From positions 1-13,251 of the forward strand of contig WLSJ01000041.1 of NCBI GenBank assembly GCA_009705865.1: a stretch of 13,251 bases of DNA. The letters are read 5' to 3'. Under the pieces are notes generated by a model. That model searched no databases. It saw only the letters and a program-made list of their open reading frames with translations, and was not told the DNA's origin. This document shows positions 5,883 through 12,547 of the stretch, in pieces. The DNA comes from Actinomycetota bacterium. Lineage in GTDB: Bacteria > Actinomycetota > Acidimicrobiia > Acidimicrobiales > Ilumatobacteraceae. How positions within the stretch are numbered: the first letter of the stretch is position 1; each line of letters starts with the position of its first letter. Both the position numbers and the translations under genes were made by a program.

Positions 5883-8800
5883 TTAGATGATTTTCACAGC
5901 ATTAGAGCCAAAGGTGACGCGCAATGGACCCATTGCCTTCTCAAAGTCAACGAGTCCTGAAGCTCCGAGGTCAAACACTTTTCCGCCTACTAGCTTCACT
6001 TTGCACGGAGACGTGCCGGGAAATTCAGCGATAATTGCCTTCAACCGCTCCAATTTGTCTGCAGTAAACCCAGCAGGCAATGACAGTTCAACTTCGGGCA
6101 CCCGGTCGCCCAAATTCTCTGGCACAGAAATTCTTTGAGCCGAAAAACTTGGTGGCGAATCATCGCGCTTGTTTAAGCGACCAGTAACAGTGACCACTAA
6201 GTCATCTGACAACAAGTGACCATATTCAGCTAACACTTTTGCAAAGACAGTGACTTCAACAGCGGCATCCATGTCTTCCAGAACAAAAGTGGCCATCTGG
6301 TCACCCTTTTTGGTGAAGCGGCGATTAAGACCAGACATCACTCCGCCAATTGTTGCCATTCCTGCTTCACGAGATTCAAGTTCTTGAATTGAACTACTGA
6401 CAAGCCGACGCAATGCATGTTCGACACCCCGCAGCGGGTGATCAGAAATATAGAGACCCAACATTTCCTTCTCGTGACGTAATTGATCTGGCTTTGCAAA
6501 TTGCATATCGGGAATAGCAACTTCAGCGCTCCACCCAGTCACCGAGGCATCTTCCATTTCACCGAAAAGAGACATGACCCCTTTTTCTTCTTCTCGACGA
6601 GAAACAACGGCTGAGTCAATAATCGACTCAAACACCATCAACAAGCCCCGACGTGGATGCCCGAACGAGTCAAAGGCCCCTGCCTTGATTAATGACTCAA
6701 CTGCACGCTTGTTGAGCGCTTGCTCAGGCGCACGTCGAGCAAAGTCATGGAACGAATCGTACGGGCCATTACGGTCACGCTCTTCCAAAATTTGCAGAAC
6801 AATACCTTCGCCAACATTTCGAACTCCGGACAAAGCAAAGACAATGCGTTTTTGTCCGTCTGCCGTGATCGCTGCAAAATCTGAACGGCCTTCGTTGATG
6901 TCAGGGTTCGACACCGTGATACCAATTGAACGTGCGTCAGCAAGATGCACAGCTGCTTTTTCGTAGTTACCTTTTACTGACGACAACAGACACGCTGAGT
7001 ATTCAACGGGGAAATGAGCTTTGAGATACGCAGTTTGATACGCAATAAGTCCGTAGCCGTATGCATGGCTCTTGTTAAATGCATAATCAGCGAATCCACG
7101 AATAATGTCAAACAGTTTTTCGCCCAGTGGTCGGCCGTAACCAGTTTTTTCACAACCATCCACAAAAGACCCTTCCTCAGCAGCCATGGCCTTCGGGTCT
7201 TTCTTTCCGCACGCTTTACGCAAGTTGTCAGCTTGGGCCAGTGAATATCCAGCAAATTTCTGCGCAACACGCATCATGCTTTCTTGGTACACCATTAATC
7301 CGTACGTGTCATGCAGAACTTCGCGGGCATCTTCGTGGAAGTACTCAGGCTCTTCAATGTTGTTCTTGATTTTGGCGTATGTGGTGTGCATCTTCGTGCT
7401 CATAGGCCCAGGTCGATACAACGCAATCACGGCGCACACATCTTCAAATGCGGTTGGTTTCATAAGGCGCAGGAGACTTTGCATCGGAGGAGACTCCAAC
7501 TGGAATACTCCGATCGTGTCTCCCCGACCGAGTAATTCAAAAGTTTCAATGTCGGCCAGATCGATGACATCGATATCAAAATCAGGATCAGTTTGTTCTC
7601 TGATCATGGCAACAGCGTCTGCAATGACGTCTAAGTTGCGTAAACCAAGAAAGTCCATTTTCAAGAGACCTAGTGATTCAACAGCGTGCATTTCATATTG
7701 CGTGACGATCGGAGCATCGGCTCCTTTACGTTGAATGGGCAAATACTCGGTCAGTGGTTTACCGGTAATCACAACGGCCGCTGCGTGGATTCCGTCGGAG
7801 CGCTTGAGGCCTTCCAGCCCGCGTGCAACTTCCACTACTTTTGCTGCGATTTCGTCGCTAAGTACCAGATCTCGTAGACCTTGTGCCTCGCGGTAACCGG
7901 CGGCATGTTCGTCATCAAACTCAAAACACGCAGCGAGTGGAGTGTCTCGGCCCTGTTGAAGTGCCGGCATAAGTTTTGCAATACGGTCACCAACTCCGTA
8001 CTCGTGTCCGAGTACTCGGGCAGCATCACGCACTGCGTTGCGGGCCTTAATAGTTGCAAACGTGATGATTTGAGCGACATGATCACGGCCATATTTTTCA
8101 GCTGCGTATTGAATCATGTGGTCGCGATACCGAGAGTCGAAGTCCATATCAATATCGGGCATGCTGATTCGGGACGGATTCAAGAAGCGCTCAAAGAGCA
8201 AGTCATACTTCAGTGGATCAAGATCTGTGATTCGGAGGCAATACGCAACGGCGCATCCGGCTGCCGAACCACGACCTGGGCCAACTCGAATATTTGATTC
8301 ACGAGCATGACGAATGAGATCCCAGACGATGAGGAAGTAGGCATCAAAGCCCATGTCGCTGATTGTTTTCAATTCAAATGCCAGTCGTTCAACAACTGCT
8401 GATGGCAAATTGTCGCCCCAACGTTGCTGAGCACCCTTCCATGTAAGAAAAGACAAGTAGTCAGCCGGAGTTTTGTAGTCGGCAGGAATTGGGAAATCAG
8501 GAATTTGATATTCGTCGAATGTGATGTCGACTTGTGCGCGCTCGGCAATGAGCAACGTATTGTCACATGCCTCTGGTAGGTCTTTCCATACAGAGCGCAT
8601 TTCTGCAGCAGTTTTTAGATAGTGCTCATTTCCTTCAAAACGAAAACGGTCTTGGTCACGCATGAGCGCGCCCGTTTGAACACACAAGAGAGCATCGTGA
8701 GCCATGTGGTCGCTTTGGTTGACATAGTGCGAATCATTAGTAGCAATAATTGGTGCGCCAATCGCGCGCGCAATTTCTACCAATTTCGGATTTGTGGTTC

Positions 8801-9392
8801 GTTGATTTGTAATCCCGTGATCTTGTAGTTCGACGAAGAGATTGTCTTTACCAAAAATGTCTTGCAATCGTGAGGCCTTCGCTATGGCTCCTTTTTCATC
8901 GCCATTCAATAATGACTGCAACACGTGCCCACCAAGGCAGCCTGTTGTTGCAATCAGGCCAGATGAGTATTTCTCTAACAGTTCCCAGTCAACGCGAGGC
9001 TTGTAGTGATACCCCTCGAGGAACGCAAGGCTGGATAACTGAATGAGATTGCTGTAACCCTGATTGTTTTCAGCAAGCAGCGTGAGGTGGTAGTACTGCT
9101 TGTGACCACCTTCGTCTGACCCACCATTGTCGTCAAGTCGTCCACGGCGCGCGATTCGTTCAGAACGATGATCGTGCGCCATGTACGCCTCGGTACCAAG
9201 AATTGGCTTAATACCCTGCTTGACACACTCTTTGTAAAACTCGATAACGCCATACATGTTGCCGTGGTCGGTAATGCCAAGAGCTTGCTGACCATCAGAC
9301 CGCGCTTTAGAGACCAATTCATCGAGACGTGCAGCGCCGTCGAGCATGGAATATTCAGTGTGAACGTGAAGGTGTGTAAATGACGAACCCAC
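5883..9392 (-). CDS. dnaE: DNA polymerase III subunit alpha (DnaE1 type)
   Basis: The replicative polymerase of the chromosome, 1169 residues (mycobacterial DnaE1 is about 1180). The N-terminal PHP domain starts THLHVHTEYSMLDG (6-19). All nine positions used as metal ligands in mycobacterial DnaE1 appear present: H9, H11, D18, H43 (TDHG), E68 (GTEAY), H102, C152, D220 and H222 (NDSHY). PHP 3'-5' proofreading is therefore plausible. The palm has GPGRGSAAG (371-379), PDIDMDF (412-418) with two catalytic aspartates, and KMDFLGLRNL (579-588) with the third. LYRPGPMSTKMH is at about 662-673. A helix-hairpin-helix-like segment (GVRNVGEGI) and a C-terminal OB fold (IGGVMSGLNRRFTKKG onward) follow. 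The start is GTG 9392, with AAGGAG at 9410-9405 (12 nt spacing) and a closer GGGGA. dnaE downstream of lspA and rluD matches an actinobacterial order I know. Confidence 0.97.
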   Translation of the reverse strand: MGSSFTHLHVHTEYSMLDGAARLDELVSKARSDGQQALGITDHGNMYGVIEFYKECVKQGIKPILGTEAYMAHDHRSERIARRGRLDDNGGSDEGGHKQYYHLTLLAENNQGYSNLIQLSSLAFLEGYHYKPRVDWELLEKYSSGLIATTGCLGGHVLQSLLNGDEKGAIAKASRLQDIFGKDNLFVELQDHGITNQRTTNPKLVEIARAIGAPIIATNDSHYVNQSDHMAHDALLCVQTGALMRDQDRFRFEGNEHYLKTAAEMRSVWKDLPEACDNTLLIAERAQVDITFDEYQIPDFPIPADYKTPADYLSFLTWKGAQQRWGDNLPSAVVERLAFELKTISDMGFDAYFLIVWDLIRHARESNIRVGPGRGSAAGCAVAYCLRITDLDPLKYDLLFERFLNPSRISMPDIDMDFDSRYRDHMIQYAAEKYGRDHVAQIITFATIKARNAVRDAARVLGHEYGVGDRIAKLMPALQQGRDTPLAACFEFDDEHAAGYREAQGLRDLVLSDEIAAKVVEVARGLEGLKRSDGIHAAAVVITGKPLTEYLPIQRKGADAPIVTQYEMHAVESLGLLKMDFLGLRNLDVIADAVAMIREQTDPDFDIDVIDLADIETFELLGRGDTIGVFQLESPPMQSLLRLMKPTAFEDVCAVIALYRPGPMSTKMHTTYAKIKNNIEEPEYFHEDAREVLHDTYGLMVYQESMMRVAQKFAGYSLAQADNLRKACGKKDPKAMAAEEGSFVDGCEKTGYGRPLGEKLFDIIRGFADYAFNKSHAYGYGLIAYQTAYLKAHFPVEYSACLLSSVKGNYEKAAVHLADARSIGITVSNPDINEGRSDFAAITADGQKRIVFALSGVRNVGEGIVLQILEERDRNGPYDSFHDFARRAPEQALNKRAVESLIKAGAFDSFGHPRRGLLMVFESIIDSAVVSRREEEKGVMSLFGEMEDASVTGWSAEVAIPDMQFAKPDQLRHEKEMLGLYISDHPLRGVEHALRRLVSSSIQELESREAGMATIGGVMSGLNRRFTKKGDQMATFVLEDMDAAVEVTVFAKVLAEYGHLLSDDLVVTVTGRLNKRDDSPPSFSAQRISVPENLGDRVPEVELSLPAGFTADKLERLKAIIAEFPGTSPCKVKLVGGKVFDLGASGLVDFEKAMGPLRVTFGSNAVKII

Positions 9393-9404
9393 GAACTTTC
9401 CCCA

Positions 9405-9410
9405 CTCCTT
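9405..9410 (-). promoter_or_regulatory. Ribosome binding site AAGGAG of dnaE
   Basis: On the minus strand AAGGAG lies 12 nt before the GTG at 9392. A second purine run, GGGGAAAG, is nearer the start. Together they support GTG as the dnaE initiation codon, in the absence of a nearby ATG. Confidence 0.5.
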
Positions 9411-9430
9411 CTATGTTCACTGGCTACTTA

Positions 9431-9467
9431 TGGAAACCAGGCGAACGAACTTCACTGCGAGTTTCCA
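9431..9467. repeat. 7-bp inverted repeat upstream of dnaE
   Basis: TGGAAAC (9431-9437) and its exact reverse complement GTTTCCA (9461-9467) are separated by 23 bp, so the arm centres are 30 bp apart, about three helical turns. It lies 39-75 bp upstream of the dnaE start inside the 124-bp gap (9393-9516), which otherwise holds only the dnaE ribosome site. It could be a two-site operator, but an inverted pair of this length can arise by chance. Confidence 0.3.
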
Positions 9468-9516
9468 AATTAGCAGTCAGGTGTGCCTCGGGCATCAGAA
9501 ACCACCAGACCAGCCC

Positions 9517-10635
9517 CTATGCCCTCTTGGCAAGCAGAGGCACCAACATCTCATCGGCGGTTAAGGACCCGTGCCGACACACCAAGGGAAATGCGCCACC
9601 ATCGAGAGGTTCTTCAAAACTGACCGGTTCGTGAGCAACGAGAGCGACATCGCCCAAGCGACGTCGCACTTCATCACTCATCCGCGGTCCAAACCATTTC
9701 TCATCAATCACTTGATCTCCGGTAACAACCCAAGCGACATCGCTGTATCTCGAACATGCGTCCAACAATGCCGCAGAGCGTCCGCGTTTTGCATGCAACC
9801 ATCGGAATCTGCCCTCACCAGATTGGTGATCAACGAGTTCAACTATGTCGCGCGTCGGAATGATCGTGTTGTCTCCGACATGAACTTGGCCATGATCAGC
9901 TGTCACTATCAGCACCGTCTCAGGAGGAAGTACAGACAAGATGTCAGCCACGATGGCATCGGCTGCCCGAAGTTCTGCATCATAAAAGTCTCCGAAGCCG
10001 CGTTCGTGAGCAATCTTGTCAACACCGTCGTAATAGGCATAGACGAAATCTTCACCGGCATCCAATGCTTGACGAACAAGGACCGGAATACTGCTCGGAG
10101 CCCGCCATCCCATGTGTTTCACATCAGCAAGGTGAGCAAGCGTGAATCCGCTTCCTTCGAGTTCGCCTTTGCTCAGCACAGGTACTCGCGATCCGAGAAA
10201 AGGTGGGCAAGGCTGCACCAAGTTTGGCGGGTATCGACGACGAAGGTCACCGTTTTCGTCTCCCCATCGCAGAACATTCATCACGGTGTCACCCATGTCA
10301 ATGCGGTATCCGAGAAGTCCGTGCTCTCCTGGCGACAAACCAGTAGTCAGAGAAGTCAATGCTGTTGCCGTGGTTGATGGAGCAACTGTCGTAATGAAAG
10401 ATCCGTCAAAGTCTGACAATGTCGGCATGCAGTGACGATGACTCTGTAATTGATTCCATCCGAGGCCATCAATGAGAAGAACAACCACACGGCGGGCTCC
10501 ACCCACCACAGCTGGCATCCACGCTGGCACCGTTCGGGGGCCTCCTGGCGCGCACAGGGCGGGAACTATCCCAGATAGGCACCCATTGGCGTAATTGGGC
10601 AAGACGGGCTGGGGAACACTCACCTCTCTATCCAA
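9517..10635 (-). CDS. Type I phosphodiesterase / nucleotide pyrophosphatase (alkaline phosphatase superfamily)
   Basis: 372 residues from the furthest start. The two-metal active site of the NPP family is complete: D56 in LLIDGLGW; the nucleophile region APSTTATALTSLTTG (86-100, Thr88 or Thr89); D206 and H210 in DGVDKIAHERG; D247 and H248 in TADHGQ; and H355 in RHGSLTADEM. The family hydrolyses phosphodiester or phosphomonoester bonds, and the substrate here is not evident. The sequence between motifs (GEHGLLGY, VMNVLRWG) is typical of the actinobacterial group annotated as alkaline phosphatase family protein. The N-terminus shows no clear signal peptide, so a cytoplasmic location is likely. 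The exact start is uncertain: TTG 10635 (preceded directly by AGGTGG) or GTG 10623. It is divergent from the Rrf2 gene with at most 17-29 bp between starts, and lies 124 bp upstream of dnaE on the same strand. Confidence 0.88.
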   Translation of the reverse strand: MDREVSVPQPVLPNYANGCLSGIVPALCAPGGPRTVPAWMPAVVGGARRVVVLLIDGLGWNQLQSHRHCMPTLSDFDGSFITTVAPSTTATALTSLTTGLSPGEHGLLGYRIDMGDTVMNVLRWGDENGDLRRRYPPNLVQPCPPFLGSRVPVLSKGELEGSGFTLAHLADVKHMGWRAPSSIPVLVRQALDAGEDFVYAYYDGVDKIAHERGFGDFYDAELRAADAIVADILSVLPPETVLIVTADHGQVHVGDNTIIPTRDIVELVDHQSGEGRFRWLHAKRGRSAALLDACSRYSDVAWVVTGDQVIDEKWFGPRMSDEVRRRLGDVALVAHEPVSFEEPLDGGAFPLVCRHGSLTADEMLVPLLAKRA

Positions 10636-10640
10636 CCACC

Positions 10641-10646
10641 TACGAT
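10641..10646 (+). promoter_or_regulatory. Candidate leaderless -10 element of the Rrf2 regulator
   Basis: TACGAT (TANNNT type) ends 6 nt before the GTG at 10653, so transcription is expected to begin at about the start codon. No Shine-Dalgarno with normal spacing precedes the GTG (only GGGG two to five nt before it), and no convincing -35 is visible. The element sits in the 17-bp divergent gap, so RNA polymerase bound here would cover the start of the phosphodiesterase gene. Confidence 0.4.
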
Positions 10647-10652
10647 GGGGAC

Positions 10653-11108
10653 GTGCGAGTTTCTACGCGAGGCGATTATGCCTGTCGAGCCCTATTGTCG
10701 CTAGCGCTCCATTCAGAGACCGCTTCACCGACCTCCGTGAGAGACATAGCCGAGAGAACAGCGCTACCTCAGCCCTATCTCGAGCAAATCCTTCTGGCAC
10801 TCAAGGGTGCCGGTCTCGTGCGCTCGAAGCGTGGTGTGGGCGGCGGTTACATCCTTGCCAAAGCCCCTCAGGACATTCGCCTGTCAGACATCATTTCTGC
10901 AGTCGACGGTCCGATAACTCTCGGAGACTTTGGTCAACCGCACCAAGACGGTTCGTGCGACCATGACGGTCAATGTGTATTGCTAGCAATCTGGGATGTA
11001 GCTGCTCACCATATGCGCGATCACTTAAATGATTACACGCTCGCAACAATTGCATCAGCTGCAACTGGCACAGGTCCGTGGCCGAAAAATACTCCGCACT
11101 CGCATTAA
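10653..11108 (+). CDS. Rrf2-family transcriptional regulator with a reduced cysteine set
   Basis: 151 residues, the normal length for Rrf2 proteins (IscR, NsrR, CymR, RsrR). The N-terminal winged helix-turn-helix reads MRVSTRGDYACRALLSLALH at 1-20 (family signature RISTRGDYALRALL). VRDIAERTALPQPYLEQIL (29-47) covers the recognition helix and RGVGGGYILAK (60-70) the wing. The sensor region is GSCDHDGQC, with C102 and C108 spaced like the last two cluster cysteines of IscR (C98/C104). The first cysteine position is Pro and the IscR His107 position is Leu; H97 and H104 lie nearby. It could bind an Fe-S cluster with a non-cysteine ligand, act as a dithiol switch, or bind no metal. Start: GTG 10653. 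It stands alone on the plus strand, divergent from the phosphodiesterase and convergent with rluD (9 bp gap). The target is unknown; autoregulation and control of the divergent gene are reasonable guesses. Confidence 0.88.
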   Translation: MRVSTRGDYACRALLSLALHSETASPTSVRDIAERTALPQPYLEQILLALKGAGLVRSKRGVGGGYILAKAPQDIRLSDIISAVDGPITLGDFGQPHQDGSCDHDGQCVLLAIWDVAAHHMRDHLNDYTLATIASAATGTGPWPKNTPHSH

Positions 11109-11117
11109 CGCGCGATT

Positions 11118-12053
11118 TTATTTTTCTGGCACCTCAAACGAGCACTTAGCAATGATTGCAGCCATGTCTGCTGGCAGTGTTGCTTCAAACGACATCTCTT
11201 CACCTGTTCCGGGATGAATCAGCGTCAACCGTCGTGCATGAAGCATTGGACGAGGCGCAACAAGTGCCGACTTTGCTCCTCCGTACATCGCGTCTCCGAC
11301 AACGGGGTGGTCAACTGCAGCAAGATGTACTCGAATCTGATGCGTGCGTCCTGTCTCCAATGAACAACGCACCAATGTCAACAAAGCAGGGTGATTGAAC
11401 TCAGTCTCTACTTCTAAATGAGTGCGAGCCCATTTGCCATTGTGAACCACTGCCATGCGCATCGGATCGCGTGGGTCGCGTCCCATAGCGGCATCAACCA
11501 CTGCTGTTGGTGAATCAAAATGTCCCCATGCAAGAGCGATGTATTCGCGTCCCACTTCGTGTTCAGTCAATGCAGCAACCAAAGAGTCGTAGGCGCGTTG
11601 CGAACGAGCAACGACCATCATTCCGGTTGTGCCTGCATCGAGCCGGTGAACAATACCTGGACGAGCTGGCTGACCAACATCAGCAACTTCTGGATACAAC
11701 GCCAAGATTCCGTTCACGAGAGTGCCAAGCCCGTGACCTGAAGCGGGGTGCACGACTAGACCTGCACTTTTATTGACGACGATGATGTCGTCATCGACGT
11801 AGACAACGTCAAGAACAACGCTTGCGTCAGGACCTGGTGGCTCAGCTACCGGAACCAGGTCGAGATCAACGACAACAACTTGACCTTCACGAAGACGCAC
11901 TTTGCCAGAAGGAGCAGCCGCGCCATCAACTGTTGCACCACCGCTAGCGATCAATTTCGATGCGTCGGTTCGAGAGATGTCAGCAATAAGGGCGACGATT
12001 CGATCTAGTCGTTCATTATTCAAAGCCGAGGGCAGTGTTTCTTCAACTTTCAT
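11118..12053 (-). CDS. rluD: 23S rRNA pseudouridine synthase, RluD/RluC family
   Basis: Converts uridines to pseudouridine in 23S rRNA (helix 69 in the case of E. coli RluD; the exact sites here are not predictable). 311 residues from ATG 12053. An N-terminal S4 RNA-binding domain covers about 1-65: LNNERLDRIVALIADISRTD, ASKLIASGGATVDG. The catalytic domain follows, with VVNKSAGLVVHPASGHG and the active-site motif HRLDAGTTGMMVVARS, whose Asp is residue 139 in this numbering, the same number as in E. coli RluD. It continues with REYIALAWG, RTHLEVET and the motif ETGRTHQIRVHLA. The ATG at 12053 gives an 11-bp overlap with the 3' end of lspA. An upstream GTG at 12068 is possible but adds only five unconserved residues. 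The overlap implies translational coupling in the dksA-lspA-rluD operon. The stop lies 9 bp from that of the convergent Rrf2 gene. Confidence 0.93.
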   Translation of the reverse strand: MKVEETLPSALNNERLDRIVALIADISRTDASKLIASGGATVDGAAAPSGKVRLREGQVVVVDLDLVPVAEPPGPDASVVLDVVYVDDDIIVVNKSAGLVVHPASGHGLGTLVNGILALYPEVADVGQPARPGIVHRLDAGTTGMMVVARSQRAYDSLVAALTEHEVGREYIALAWGHFDSPTAVVDAAMGRDPRDPMRMAVVHNGKWARTHLEVETEFNHPALLTLVRCSLETGRTHQIRVHLAAVDHPVVGDAMYGGAKSALVAPRPMLHARRLTLIHPGTGEEMSFEATLPADMAAIIAKCSFEVPEK

Positions 12054-12531
12054 GATTGTTGTCAACACCTTTTCCGTTACGTGCTTCCATCAGCATGGCA
12101 GCAATAAGCGCACATGCACCTATAGAAATCGATGAATCTGCAACATTGAACACTGGCCACCATTGCACGTCAATGAAATCAACAACGCGCCCGTGTAACC
12201 AGCCGTCGCCACGGAAAATACGATCAACAATGTTGCCAATAGCCCCGGCGACGATTGCACACAAAGAAAGTGCGGACAATGGAGTTGTTGCCTTGCGTAC
12301 CGCACGGAATAGAAGCAGGACTGCGAACATTGCAAAGATGCCGACTACTGGTCCCATGCCTTGCCCTTGTGAAAACGCAAATCCGCTATTGAAGCCAAGA
12401 GAGAATTGCAGCGATCCAACGACATGCACAACATGACCATCATCAAGGGCTGATACAGCCCAGGACTTTGTGAGTTGATCAATCAGAACAATCACTCCGA
12501 TGATTATCGCCTGTCGGCGAAGAGAGAACAC
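12043..12531 (-). CDS. lspA: Lipoprotein signal peptidase (signal peptidase II)
   Basis: An integral membrane aspartyl protease that removes the signal peptide from diacylglyceryl-modified prolipoproteins. 162 residues, as expected. Four hydrophobic segments lie at about 8-27, 58-76, 86-103 and 128-148. The catalytic aspartates are in GAIGNIVDRIFRG (D103) and VFNVADSSISIG (D132). The conserved DQLTKSWA (18-25) follows TM1, and FNSGFAFSQG (47-56) corresponds to the usual NxGaAFs motif. GRVVDFIDV is also a family motif. The start is GTG 12531; no strong ribosome site is visible, and the gene begins 16 nt after the stop of the dksA-like gene, so it is probably read from the same transcript. The stop lies inside the start region of rluD. 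Confidence 0.95.
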   Translation of the reverse strand: MFSLRRQAIIIGVIVLIDQLTKSWAVSALDDGHVVHVVGSLQFSLGFNSGFAFSQGQGMGPVVGIFAMFAVLLLFRAVRKATTPLSALSLCAIVAGAIGNIVDRIFRGDGWLHGRVVDFIDVQWWPVFNVADSSISIGACALIAAMLMEARNGKGVDNNHES

Positions 12532-12547
12532 AGAGGTACTACAACGC

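Noticed and set aside
9571..10377. 268-codon open frame on the plus strand
   Set aside because: It lies fully antisense to the phosphodiesterase gene, whose active-site motifs are complete. The plus-strand translation has no recognisable pattern.
11101..11125. Possible intrinsic terminator between Rrf2 and rluD (T-rich run after GCGCG)
   Set aside because: A T-rich stretch exists at 11116-11125 but I could not find a convincing stem before it on either strand.
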